From the NCBI GenBank assembly GCA_964596065.1, contig CAZQSM010000039.1:1-21556 (forward strand): 21,556 bases of DNA, in the 5' to 3' direction. Every line of letters starts with the position of its first letter. Position 1 is the stretch's first letter. This stretch comes from SZUA-254 sp964596065. Lineage in GTDB: Bacteria; Bacteroidota; Ignavibacteria; UBA10030; SZUA-254. Positions 12,539-20,619 of the stretch are shown one piece after another. Below the pieces are notes generated by a model, which saw only the letters and a list, made by a program, of their open reading frames with translations, ran no database searches and was not told the origin of the DNA. Both the position numbers and the translations under genes were made by a program.

Positions 12539-13501
12539 CTATCGCTTCAGCCGCGACTCCCACCAGGCGAGGATGTCGGCGAGGGTCTGGTCGAGGGGGA
12601 TGGCGGGGGTCCAGCCGGTTGTCCTCGTCAGTCGGGCGGGACTGCCGATCATCAAAGGATTGTCCACCGAACGAAACCGATGGGGGTCGGTCTCAACCTC
12701 CATCGTGACCCCGGAGATCGCGATCATCATCTCCAGCAATTCTTTCATCGAAATGGCGCGGCCCGTGCAAACGTTGAAGATGCCGTGATCGTGCTTCCGA
12801 TCGAGAAGACCCACATACGCCCGCACGACGTCGCGAACATCCGTGAAGTCGCGTCGATTCTCCAGATTGCCGACGAATATTTTCTTTTCCCGCATCCCCA
12901 GCTTGGCCTCGACGATCTGTTTGGCAAAGGAGGAACCGGCAAAGGTTTCGCTCTGGCCGGGGCCCAGATGGTTGAACGCCCGGGCAATAATGGCATTCAA
13001 GCCAAACGTTGACCGGTATTGTTGGGTCAGGAGGTCGAGACAGGCCTTGCTCGCAGAATAGGGTGTATGCGGCTGGATCGGACACGATTCGTCCACCGGC
13101 ATCAGCGCCCGGTCGACGATTCCATAGACCTCGCCGCTGCTGACGACGAGGATGGGGCATTCAGGGAAATGTACCCTGACGGCATCGAGTACGTGGAGGC
13201 TCCCGAGAATGTTCGTTTGAAAAGTTTCGAGTGGATTTTTTACGGCCTCGGGGACGTAGGCCTGCCCAGCAAGGTGAAATATTTTATCGGGCTTGCATTC
13301 CCGGATTGTTGCAAGGGTTCTCTCGCCGTCATTGATATCGGCCTCCAGAACCGTCACCTTTCCACGGAGGTCGTCGATTGAGGGAGTGTTCCTCCGGTCC
13401 CGGACCATACCGAAGAGCTTCAGATCGGGGATGCCGAGGAGGTGTCGCGCCAGATGGGAGCCGACGAAACCATCGACGCCCGTTATCAGGATGTTGCTCA
13501 T
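12539..13501 (-). CDS. rmd: GDP-4-dehydro-6-deoxy-D-mannose reductase
   Basis: A 320-residue extended short-chain dehydrogenase. The NAD(P) site GVDGFVG (8-14), the catalytic Ser in VSSGEVYG (121-126 region), and Y148 with K152 in YSASK are present. FNHLGPGQ and the GNLENRRDFTDVRDVV block are typical of GDP-mannose-derived 4-ketosugar reductases. Rmd reduces the Gmd product to GDP-D-rhamnose. It directly follows gmd with a 4-base ATGA overlap, which strongly supports a shared pathway. A GDP-6-deoxy-D-talose synthase, which reduces to the other epimer, is an alternative that sequence reading alone cannot exclude. Confidence 0.85.
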   Translation of the reverse strand: MSNILITGVDGFVGSHLARHLLGIPDLKLFGMVRDRRNTPSIDDLRGKVTVLEADINDGERTLATIRECKPDKIFHLAGQAYVPEAVKNPLETFQTNILGSLHVLDAVRVHFPECPILVVSSGEVYGIVDRALMPVDESCPIQPHTPYSASKACLDLLTQQYRSTFGLNAIIARAFNHLGPGQSETFAGSSFAKQIVEAKLGMREKKIFVGNLENRRDFTDVRDVVRAYVGLLDRKHDHGIFNVCTGRAISMKELLEMMIAISGVTMEVETDPHRFRSVDNPLMIGSPARLTRTTGWTPAIPLDQTLADILAWWESRLKR

Positions 13502-14472
13502 CGACTATTGGCGGCCGACGAGAGTTTCTCGAGATCGGCGTCCACCATCATTTTGACAAGCTCCCGGAAGGAAATGCTGGGGGTCCATTTTAAAATTCTT
13601 CTTGCCTTCGCGGGATTACCGCGGAGCTGGTGCACTTCGGCCGGCCGGAACAGTGCCTTGTCCACGACGACATATTTTTTCCAGTTCAGACCTGCATGCC
13701 CGAACGCTTCCTCCACAAATTCCCGCACCGTATGTGATTTCCCTGTCGCGATCACAAAGTCCTGGGGTTTCTCTTGTTGTAGCATCATCCACATCGCCTT
13801 GACGTAGTCACCGGCGAAACCCCAATCCCGCTGTGCGTCCAGGTTACCGAGGCGAAGCTCTCGCTGCATCCCGAGCTTAATCCGTGCTACGGCGTCACTG
13901 ATGCGCCGCGTGACGAATTCCTTCCCCCGTCGGGGTGATTCGTGATTGAAAAGTATACCGGAGACGCAAAATAGTTCATAGCTTTCACGGTAGTTTACCG
14001 TGATGTAGTGTCCGTAAACCTTCGCGACACCGTACGGGCTGCGCGGGTAGAACGGGGTCTTCTCCGACTGCGGGATCTCCTGAACCTTGCCGAACATTTC
14101 GCTCGAACTCGCCTGGTAGAACCTGATCTTCGGGTCAACTGTCCGGACGGCGTCAAGGAACCTAGTCACGCCGATCCCCGTGAACTCACCCGTGAGAGTG
14201 GGCTGGTTCCACGACGTCGGGACGAACGACTGAGCGGCCAGGTTGTACACCTCCGTCGGCTTCGATACTTCGAGCGCCTCGATGAGCGAGAGCTGGTCGA
14301 GCAGGTCGCCTTGCAGGAGCGTGATCTTCCCGCGAATGTGTTCGATCCTCTCGAAATTCTCGGAGCTGGAGCGCCGGACCATCCCGTAGACTTTGTACCC
14401 CTTCGAGAGGAGCAGGTCCGCAAGGTACGATCCGTCCTGGCCAGTGACGCCGGTGATAAGGGCACGTTTCAT
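13498..14472 (-). CDS. gmd: GDP-mannose 4,6-dehydratase
   Basis: Gmd turns GDP-D-mannose into GDP-4-keto-6-deoxy-D-mannose. From the ATG at 14472 it has 324 residues, normal for the family. The open frame runs on to 14625, but those 51 extra codons overlap rmlC and show no similarity. Visible are the NADP site GVTGQDGSYL (8-17), RRSSSENF, YNLAAQSFV (76-84), the catalytic SSSEMFG (122-128) with Y147 and K151 in YGVAK, and FNHESPRRG, which is diagnostic of Gmd. It lies 8 bases after rmlC and overlaps rmd by 4 bases. Its product can feed both Rmd and the Fcl encoded at 16069-17034. Confidence 0.96.
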   Translation of the reverse strand: MKRALITGVTGQDGSYLADLLLSKGYKVYGMVRRSSSENFERIEHIRGKITLLQGDLLDQLSLIEALEVSKPTEVYNLAAQSFVPTSWNQPTLTGEFTGIGVTRFLDAVRTVDPKIRFYQASSSEMFGKVQEIPQSEKTPFYPRSPYGVAKVYGHYITVNYRESYELFCVSGILFNHESPRRGKEFVTRRISDAVARIKLGMQRELRLGNLDAQRDWGFAGDYVKAMWMMLQQEKPQDFVIATGKSHTVREFVEEAFGHAGLNWKKYVVVDKALFRPAEVHQLRGNPAKARRILKWTPSISFRELVKMMVDADLEKLSSAANSR

Positions 14473-14480
14473 ATGCAGAT

Positions 14481-15047
14481 TCAGAGGTGAAAGTGTGATG
14501 AATTGGGGGACGCAAGCCAATCGCGCAGCGATCCGGCGGCGGTGTCGCGATCCGACATCTCGGGCGTATTGACCGGCCAATGGATCCCGATCTCGGGGTC
14601 GTCCCAGCGAATAGCCGATTCGCATTTCGGGTTATACGACGCGGAACACTTATATAGCAGGTCCACCTCGTCGGAGAGGGCGCAGAATCCACGTGCAAAT
14701 CCCGCGGGCGCCCACACGAGTTTTGGCTCATCGGACGAAATCGTGGTACCGAAATACCTCCCGAGCGTCGGCGAGTTCTTCCTGATGTCGACCGCAACCA
14801 GGAAGGCCTTACCCCGGACCACGTACATCATTTTCCCCATCGGGGGGTCCCACTGGAAGTGGAGGCCGCGGACAACGCCCTTCCGCGACCGTGACCAGTT
14901 GTCCTGAACGAAATCCATCGTGAGCCCCAAGTCCGCGAACAGTTTCTTGTGGTAGACCATCGAGAAGAGGCCGCGGTTGTCCCGGAAACGGGAAAGACCG
15001 ATGACGACAATGTCGCCGATATGTCGTGATTCGATGCTGAATGCCAT
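14481..15047 (-). CDS. rmlC: dTDP-4-dehydrorhamnose 3,5-epimerase-like protein
   Basis: A 188-residue cupin-fold epimerase of normal RmlC length. The catalytic His lies in VRGLHFQ (H63), and the family blocks RGKAFLVAVDIRKNSPT (78-94), APAGFARGF (113-121), the active-site Tyr in LLYKCSASYNP (Y132) and IRWDDPEIGIHWP are all present. RmlC epimerises C3 and C5 of dTDP-4-keto-6-deoxyglucose. As rmlB and rmlD are not in the window, the final sugar is uncertain; related 3- or 5-epimerases for other dTDP-sugars look the same at this level. No strong ribosome-binding site is visible. It sits between the GT2 gene and gmd. Confidence 0.88.
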   Translation of the reverse strand: MAFSIESRHIGDIVVIGLSRFRDNRGLFSMVYHKKLFADLGLTMDFVQDNWSRSRKGVVRGLHFQWDPPMGKMMYVVRGKAFLVAVDIRKNSPTLGRYFGTTISSDEPKLVWAPAGFARGFCALSDEVDLLYKCSASYNPKCESAIRWDDPEIGIHWPVNTPEMSDRDTAAGSLRDWLASPNSSHFHL

Positions 15048-15102
15048 TGAATTCGGTGATAAAGATAGGGAAAATCCGCCTGATTTCCGACTGATGGACG
15101 CG

Positions 15103-16082
15103 TCAGATCCCGCGGCCCGAAAGCTTCTGCCGTGATTTCGACCCCGGGAGAAAGAGGAGGTTTTTCACGACCGACCAGAGAAGTGCGCCCACGAACGAGG
15201 AAGCGTATGAGAGGTACCCCAGACCGGCCGGTGATCCCCAGTTGCGAAAAGATACCCGCTGCATTTCCTTAATATATGCCGGGACGGCTTTCCTGCGATT
15301 CCTCGCTGTCTTCGATTCGACGTGGAGCCGGAGGTTCGCCAGTGGCTTGGGGATGTAACGAAACTCGTACTTTGCTGCGAGACGGATGAGGAGGTCGAAG
15401 TCCATCGCGTAGTGGAGGGCTTCATCGAGCATCCCAATCTCCGTAAACACCGATCTACGGAAGAAAAACGCCGGCTGGACGAACTCATACCGCCATCGCC
15501 AGTACCGCACCAGCCCGTCGAAATTCACGTCTCGCGAAAAATACTCCCTCGTAATGGCACCGTTCATATCGATTTCGTGGCCATCCCCATATACCACCTT
15601 CACCCCTGGGTCAGCAAACTGCGGGACAACCGCTGCGAAGGCGCCAGGTTCATAGGTGTCGTCGGAGTTAAGCCAGCCGACGATCTCCCCCGTCGCCATC
15701 GCGAACCCTTTATTCAAGGCGTTTGACTGGCCCCTGTCGGGTTCGGATATCCACTGGAGGTGGGGGTGGCGCTTCAGGATGTCGAGCGTCCCGTCGGTCG
15801 ATCCGCCGTCGATCACGATATGCTNNNNNNNNNNNNNNNNNNNNNNNNNNNNNNNNNNNNNNNNNNNNNNNNNNNNNNNNNNNNNNNNNNNNNNNNNNNN
15901 NNNNNNNNNNNNNNNNNNNNNNNNCGCTTCAGGATGTCGAGCGTCCCGTCGGTCGATCCGCCGTCGATCACGATATGCTCGAAGTCGGCGTAGTGCTGGG
16001 CGATTACACTCCTGATGTTCGCTTCAACGTATGCCGCCTGATTGAGCGACACGGTAATGATCGAAATCCTAGGAACGGACAT
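15103..16082 (-). CDS. GT2 glycosyltransferase, split by a false assembly gap
   Basis: The start (MSVPRISIITVSLNQ at 16082) and the rest (from DGGSTDGTLDILK on, ending at 15103) lie on either side of 100 Ns. Both sides carry the same 55 bp. Removing one copy and the Ns gives 825 bases, exactly 275 codons, so the true gene encodes an intact 274-residue family 2 glycosyltransferase. Motifs are VIDGGSTDGT, the DRGQSNALNKG block, the metal-binding WLNSDDTY, and a C-terminal hydrophobic segment (SFVGALLWSVVKNLLFL). It should add a sugar to the growing polysaccharide at the inner membrane. Its start overlaps the end of fcl by 14 bases. A GTG at 16106 is a less likely start. Confidence 0.88.
15770..15979. 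repeat. 55-bp duplicate flanking the first N gap (assembly artefact)
   Basis: Bases 15770-15824 and 15925-15979 are identical over all 55 positions and directly border the run of Ns. Contig ends that overlap by this amount but were scaffolded rather than merged leave exactly this pattern. Collapsing it restores the reading frame of the GT2 gene. Confidence 0.95.
15825..15924. other. Assembly gap of 100 N, false
   Basis: Exactly 100 unknown bases, a standard placeholder length. The flanking duplicates show that the two contigs overlap, so no sequence is missing here. Confidence 0.93.
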
Positions 16083-17034
16083 CCCGGGGTGTGTGCCGGT
16101 TCTCACGGTACCATGCGATGGTTCGCTTCAGTCCCTCATTGAACGTCACCTTTGCCCGGAACCCGAACTCCTTCTCCGCCCTGGTCACGTCAAGGCACCG
16201 GCGGGGCTGTCCGTTGGGTTTTGTCGTGTCCCAGATGATTTTCCCATTGAATCCGACGTGGCCGGCGATGATCGACACCAACGACTTGATGGTGATCTCC
16301 GTTCCCGAGCCGAGGTTCACCGGTTCGGAGCCATTATATTTTTCTGCAGCCAGGATGATCCCCTCGGCCGCATCGTCGACATAGAGGAATTCGCGGGTCG
16401 GCGAACCGTCGCCCCACACCACAATCTCCTTCTCCCCCCTATCCAGCGCGTCGAAACATTTTTTAATGAGCGCGGGGATGACGTGGGAGGAGTTCGGATC
16501 GAAATTGTCAGCCGGTCCGTAGAGATTCACCGGCAGGAGATAAATGGCGTTATAACCATACTGTTGCCGGTAAGCCTGCGCCTGGACTAACATCATCTTC
16601 TTGGCCAGGCCGTACGGCGCATTGGTCTCTTCGGGATAACCATCCCAGATTGCATCCTCCTTGAACGGGATTTGAGCGAACTTTGGATATGCACAGATCG
16701 TGCCGAGAGCGACGAATTTCGCCACGTCGTATCGTCGGGCATATTCCATCAACTGTATACCCATAATGGCATTGTCGAAGAAGAATGACCCCGGATTTTC
16801 CCGGTTCGCTCCAATTCCCCCGACGATCGCGGCGAGGTGGATGACAGTATCCGGTCGAAATGAATCGTAGAGTCGCAGCACATGATCGACCTTGGTCAGA
16901 TCATATTCCGCCTTCCGCGGGATAAAGACGTCGGAACACCCCCGAGCCCTCAATTTATCGACCACCACCCGCCCCAGGAAGCCGGCGCCGCCTGTGACGA
17001 TGACTTTTTTTAATTTCCAGTCGCCCGCATGCAC
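16069..17034 (-). CDS. fcl: GDP-L-fucose synthase
   Basis: Fcl (WcaG) epimerises and reduces GDP-4-keto-6-deoxy-D-mannose to GDP-L-fucose with NADPH. The 321-residue protein has the cofactor site GGAGFLG (15-21), AAIVGGIGANRENP, the catalytic Cys in GTICAYP (C114), Y141 and K145 in YGLAK, NLYGPADNFDP, and the second catalytic residue H184 in SSHVIPALI. These are the specific residues of this enzyme, not just of the SDR family. The start is a GTG at 17034 with AAGGA (complement of 17045-17049) 10 bases upstream; an ATG 4 bases downstream is out of frame. The gene overlaps the following GT2 gene by 14 bases. Confidence 0.95.
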   Translation of the reverse strand: MHAGDWKLKKVIVTGGAGFLGRVVVDKLRARGCSDVFIPRKAEYDLTKVDHVLRLYDSFRPDTVIHLAAIVGGIGANRENPGSFFFDNAIMGIQLMEYARRYDVAKFVALGTICAYPKFAQIPFKEDAIWDGYPEETNAPYGLAKKMMLVQAQAYRQQYGYNAIYLLPVNLYGPADNFDPNSSHVIPALIKKCFDALDRGEKEIVVWGDGSPTREFLYVDDAAEGIILAAEKYNGSEPVNLGSGTEITIKSLVSIIAGHVGFNGKIIWDTTKPNGQPRRCLDVTRAEKEFGFRAKVTFNEGLKRTIAWYRENRHTPRDVRS

Positions 17035-17053
17035 GATTATTTAATCCTTCGAA

Positions 17054-17767
17054 TTATGAGAATAGCTCAGTATAGGAAATCTTTTTAAAGATACCGAGTT
17101 TCCCGTCCAGCGTCGCGTCGACGATTGTCCTGCCATCGGCTTCAAACGCATCCTTCGCCAATCGATACGCCCGTTCAGAGGTTTCCAGGTCGGGTAACTG
17201 CCAGCGGACCCCTTTCCCGAAATAGTCCGGATGGAAATGATTTTCGTCGGCGCCACCCGAGACGACGAGTTTGTGCGCCGGTCCTTCTGTTTTGAAGGAA
17301 TGATCGACGCCGATCAGGACGACCTTCGTGAACCCCATATAATAGGCGAGTTGCATTGCGACAAACGTCACGGTCGCGCCCTCCCAAATTTCTGAAAGTA
17401 CGGGATTGCGGGAAAATCGCTCTCGTGAACTTGTCCGGAGGTAGACCACGTCCTCTGAACGTGATAACTCGTTCCGAAGGTACCAACTGATGAATTTCGC
17501 GGAAGGGGCTGCCAGGATATCCCGCGAAAATTGTTCTACGATGTAACGGTTTATCGCTACCAGATAGGTGGTCGTAAATCCCAATCGATCGAAGTGCAGG
17601 TATATCCGGTTGAGCCCAAACGTCTTCTCCCGCTTCAACGACGAAAGATCCATCCTCGCAAGGCTGGGTCCATTGCCAATAATGAAGCAACGTTCTCCAT
17701 TATGCATGTTATGAAATCGACGCAGCCGGCTGATATTCCTGAGATAGAGCCCGACATCCGAAAACAT
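17054..17767 (-). CDS. DUF115-like protein of polysaccharide loci
   Basis: A 237-residue soluble protein with CFIIGNGPSLARMDLSSLK and FGLNRIYLHFDRLGF near the N-terminus and VVLIGVDHSF in the C-terminal half. This matches the DUF115 family, also called MptE-like or motility-accessory-factor-like, a Rossmann-type fold related to sialyltransferase-like and pterin pyrophosphokinase proteins. Members in surface-polysaccharide clusters probably transfer a sugar or phospho-sugar, and related Maf proteins handle CMP-activated nonulosonic acids on flagellins. That is of interest because a CMP-sugar synthetase-like gene lies 1.5 kb upstream. Two ATGs stand in tandem after the SDR stop (TAATGATG). The second, at 17767, is preferred because GGAG lies 5 bases before it. 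Confidence 0.75.
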   Translation of the reverse strand: MFSDVGLYLRNISRLRRFHNMHNGERCFIIGNGPSLARMDLSSLKREKTFGLNRIYLHFDRLGFTTTYLVAINRYIVEQFSRDILAAPSAKFISWYLRNELSRSEDVVYLRTSSRERFSRNPVLSEIWEGATVTFVAMQLAYYMGFTKVVLIGVDHSFKTEGPAHKLVVSGGADENHFHPDYFGKGVRWQLPDLETSERAYRLAKDAFEADGRTIVDATLDGKLGIFKKISYTELFS

Positions 17768-17769
17768 CA

Positions 17770-18246
17770 TTACTCCGTACTCAACCTCGCAATTGCCCCG
17801 CCGTCCGCGACAAGTGTCTGCCCGGTGATGAACGACGAGTGTTCAGGGTCTGAGAGAAAATAGATGGCGTGCGCGATGTCCCTCGGCTCCCCCACCCTGC
17901 CGAGCGCATGTTTTGACGCAAGAATGCGCATTCGCGATTTCGTCGTACCTCCGTTCAGGTGTCCCCGCTCCAGCCCGCTCCGGAGCATTTGGGTATTTAC
18001 CGCGCCAGGAAGTACGACATTCACCCTCACTTTATACTTGCTGAACTCCAGGGCCTGGGCCCGGGTGAGGGGAAGCAGCGCGCCCTTGCTGGCGGCATAC
18101 GCTGCAACTCCCGCGGACGTTGCGATCGCGTGGACCGAGCTGACATTCACCACGGAGCCGTGGGCATTTTTCAACAGGGGAAAGAGAAGCTGGGTCAACT
18201 TGAAGATAGCGCGCACATTGACGTTGAACACGGCATCCCACTCTTC
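17770..18246 (-). CDS. Short-chain dehydrogenase/reductase (N-terminus lost in gap)
   Basis: The visible 158 residues cover the second two-thirds of a classical SDR of FabG type: FNVNVRAIFKLTQ, the catalytic Ser in VVNVSSVHA, Tyr and Lys in YAASKGALLPLTRALE-like YAASKG, VRVNVVLPGAV and a C-terminus with SSFITGQTLVADGG. The cofactor-binding N-terminal third (about 100 residues) lies in the N gap that begins at 18247. The visible frame is open right up to the gap. It should reduce a keto group or oxidise a hydroxyl of a sugar or sugar acid using NAD(P). Its stop shares one base with the next gene (TAATG). The substrate is not evident. Confidence 0.88.
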   Translation of the reverse strand, partial: EEWDAVFNVNVRAIFKLTQLLFPLLKNAHGSVVNVSSVHAIATSAGVAAYAASKGALLPLTRAQALEFSKYKVRVNVVLPGAVNTQMLRSGLERGHLNGGTTKSRMRILASKHALGRVGEPRDIAHAIYFLSDPEHSSFITGQTLVADGGAIARLSTE

Positions 18247-18346
18247 NNNNNNNNNNNNNNNNNNNNNNNNNNNNNNNNNNNNNNNNNNNNNNNNNNNNNN
18301 NNNNNNNNNNNNNNNNNNNNNNNNNNNNNNNNNNNNNNNNNNNNNN
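18247..18346. other. Assembly gap of 100 N, hiding real sequence
   Basis: Exactly 100 Ns. Unlike the first gap, the flanks do not share sequence. The gap must contain the first third of the SDR (about 300 bases by comparison with FabG-type enzymes) and the last few codons of the dehydrogenase, so the true length is probably about 300-350 bases. Confidence 0.8.
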
Positions 18347-19268
18347 CTTTCAGTAGGTTTTGAATGGCAATATCGTTCACGCGGAGCACCGCTTCAATCG
18401 TATTGGAGGAGTTATGCGTTCCGAAAATACAATTTTTATGTGAACGCAAACCACTCGTCTGCGGAAGTGGTTCAGTTTCGAACACATCCAGGGCCGCGCC
18501 CGCCACTTTTCCGGTTTCCAGCGCACCCAGTAGGGCCTCCTCATCGATCAACGGCCCCCTCGCGGTATTCACGATGAAAACTCCGGCTTTCATTTGCGCG
18601 AACTGTGCGGACGAGAGCATATGGCGGTTTGAAGGAGTGAGATTGCAACAGAGAGCAATGAAATCCGATCCGGTCAGGACCTCCGGTAGAGACACCACCG
18701 AAATCCCCCCTGCCTGAAGGGCATCGACGGGCGGAGGTACGATGTCGAATCCACGAACCTGCATACCGTGGGCCGATGCGCGGCGGGCAACAGATCTCCC
18801 GATGTCCCCCAGCCCGACGATTCCAAGCACTTTCCCGGCGAGCGACCGGCCCCGTATCTTCAACCAACCACCGTCAACAACCGAATTATGCATTTCGTGG
18901 AGTCGGCGGGCCAACAGGATGATATACCCCATCGTCACATCCGCAACTTCGTCGCCGAAGACGTTTGGGGTGTTCGTCACCGGGATGCCGAGGCGCTTTG
19001 CGGCCTCTTTATCGATGGCATCGGTGCCGACCCCCCACTTCGAAATGATCTTGAGCTTCTTCGCCTTCTCCATCACCTTCGCGGTGAAGAAATCGTCTCC
19101 CGCGATGACGCCGTCATATCGATCGATGATCCCGAGTAATTCGGCTTCCGAGAGCTGCTGCCGGATTGGTGGCAGATCGATTTCGACACCGCGCTCGATG
19201 AACATCGACCTGTAGCGGTCGATGGTTTCCTGGAGATGGATGCACGAAATCAGGACCCTGTGGCTCAT
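18347..19268 (-). CDS. D-2-hydroxyacid dehydrogenase (phosphoglycerate dehydrogenase-like), C-terminus in gap
   Basis: 307 residues are visible. The NAD site is GLGDIG (152-157), with SKWGVGTDAID (76-86) and the catalytic triad R237 (NTARGPL), E264 (DVFETEPL) and H285 (GTHNSSNT). Only about 5-15 residues seem to be missing at the C-terminus, and there is no ACT domain, so this is not the long serine-pathway SerA. It overlaps the upstream cytidylyltransferase gene by 4 bases (ATGA). In this operon it probably acts on a 2-hydroxy or 2-keto acid that is a precursor of the CMP-activated compound, not in serine synthesis. That role is inferred from context. Confidence 0.88.
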
Positions 19269-19954
19269 CGTTTATTCCCGCGGCTCAGGAACAGTGTCTC
19301 CGCGATCGTAAACTGAATTTCCTCGTCGATATCCCAGGCTTCGATCCTATCGATTTCGAACATCAACGGCCGATCACCGATCCGGTTGTGGCGCCGCTGG
19401 AGTATCTCCTTGGTGAAGAGGTATAAACACGAATTTTCTTCGTAGACGGGCGGGAGGTCCTGGGTCCGGAGGAGAATCGACGGATTATGATTGATCGCCT
19501 TGCATTGATCATCCCACAATCGCGTCTGAAGCCTGGTGACGCTGAACAGTGAGTCGTGCTTCGGAACGGATCCGAGGAATTTCTGAACCGCATTGCGGAT
19601 GGTCTGCCCGCTCAGCAAGGGGTTTGTGCTGTGAGTCTGCAGGTATAAATCGGCATCGATCTGGTTGACGTTATTCAACAGGATGTCGTTCATCGGAATC
19701 GCACCGTCCCGGAGGTGCGCGGGCCGTTCGTACAACTTTACAGTGGGGAAGTTCCTGCCGGCATACTCCAGGACCACGGGGCTGTCGGTATCGATCATCA
19801 CGGTAGTAATCTCGGGGACTTCGAGAAGACTCTGGACGATGTGGTGGAAGAGCGGTTTGCCCGCCAACGGTCGGTAATTCTTCCCGGGCACCCTTTCGCT
19901 GAAGTGGCGCATCGGAACGATGGCTGCGATCTTCTTCACGGGGATGTTTCCCAT
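19265..19954 (-). CDS. CMP-sugar synthetase (acylneuraminate cytidylyltransferase family)
   Basis: A 229-residue cytidylyltransferase of the NeuA/KdsB-like group. The nucleotide-binding start AAIVPMRHFSERVPGKNYRPL and AGKPLFHHIV are clear, as is DTDSPVV. The central block is LYLQTHSTNPLL, where NeuA proper has LQPTSPLR, so it belongs to a side branch. Such enzymes join CTP with a 2-keto-3-deoxy acid sugar to give the CMP-sugar, but this branch's substrate is unknown to me. The ATG at 19954 is chosen; the open frame reaches 20005 inside the cyclase gene without similarity. No neuB-, neuC- or kdsA-like gene is in the window to supply a known substrate. Confidence 0.85.
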   Translation of the reverse strand: MGNIPVKKIAAIVPMRHFSERVPGKNYRPLAGKPLFHHIVQSLLEVPEITTVMIDTDSPVVLEYAGRNFPTVKLYERPAHLRDGAIPMNDILLNNVNQIDADLYLQTHSTNPLLSGQTIRNAVQKFLGSVPKHDSLFSVTRLQTRLWDDQCKAINHNPSILLRTQDLPPVYEENSCLYLFTKEILQRRHNRIGDRPLMFEIDRIEAWDIDEEIQFTIAETLFLSRGNKR

Positions 19955-19964
19955 TGGGGTATCT

Positions 19965-20618
19965 TCAGTGATTGCTCTTTCTGATGATTGCCCGGGCAGG
20001 CGCACCTTCCGCTCCCACTATTTTCAGCGGAAGGCAGATGAAATCGCACTCCCCCGGTTGCACGTCGGTGAGCCTGAGACCCTCGACAATGACAATTTTT
20101 TTTTCCAGCATGATATTGTGCGTTTGCATCGAGGCCTGGCCGAACGATTGGATCGAAAGATAATCAATCCCCACCAGAACCATTTTCCGCTTCACGATCC
20201 AGGTTGCCGCGCTCGGTGACAACCCCACGAACCCTTCGATGAACCGGGTTTGCCTGGTTCTCCACAGGTCTGAATTTTTTGTCTTGATCAACAGTCTCGT
20301 CGTTCCTACCGGAACGGCTGCTTTTTCGAGGGTCTCCGCATCGATCCTCTCCACATCGTTCAGTCCCACGATGAATGCCTGGCCGATGAGTGCGTTAAGG
20401 GGGAGCTGGTCGATCGTTGCTCCATCCGGCACTGAGTGGCTGGGCGCGTCAATGTGCGTTCCGATATGGACGTCAGTCTCGATCTTTGAGTTGTTCGCCG
20501 GCTCGCCATCCGCCATCGACATTGTGGCGGTCAACCTGAACCCGACGCTTCCGGGCCAGGCGACCATCCCGGTTTCAAGGGGCAATGAGACATCAGTCCA
20601 TTCTGAGCCTTCGAGCAT
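19965..20618 (-). CDS. Cyclase-family metal hydrolase (kynurenine formamidase-like)
   Basis: A 217-residue member of the family that includes KynB and the so-called cyclases of polyketide loci. The metal-binding motif HIGTHIDAPSH (51-61, with H51, H55, D57 and H61) is complete. The C-terminal part has GIDYLSIQSFG and HNIMLEKKIVIVEGL, both typical. Such enzymes hydrolyse or form amide or lactone bonds with a divalent metal. No tryptophan-degradation genes are nearby. It is the second visible gene of the operon, one base after the GT2 gene and 10 bases before the cytidylyltransferase, which suggests it acts on a lactone, lactam or formyl intermediate of the same pathway. Confidence 0.88.
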   Translation of the reverse strand: MLEGSEWTDVSLPLETGMVAWPGSVGFRLTATMSMADGEPANNSKIETDVHIGTHIDAPSHSVPDGATIDQLPLNALIGQAFIVGLNDVERIDAETLEKAAVPVGTTRLLIKTKNSDLWRTRQTRFIEGFVGLSPSAATWIVKRKMVLVGIDYLSIQSFGQASMQTHNIMLEKKIVIVEGLRLTDVQPGECDFICLPLKIVGAEGAPARAIIRKSNH

Positions 20619-20619
20619 A

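Noticed and set aside
14473..14625. 51-codon N-terminal extension of gmd
   Set aside because: It lies in the rmlC gene in another frame and has no similarity to Gmd; the family's normal start is MKRALITGVTGQDG.
15656..16142. Plus-strand open frames running through the first run of Ns
   Set aside because: They are translated across unknown bases, and their repeated peptide is just the 55-bp assembly duplicate read backwards.
18195..18346. Continuation of the dehydrogenase frame through the second run of Ns into the SDR
   Set aside because: The reading beyond the gap is the SDR in a wrong frame; the gap length is a placeholder, so no fusion can be claimed.
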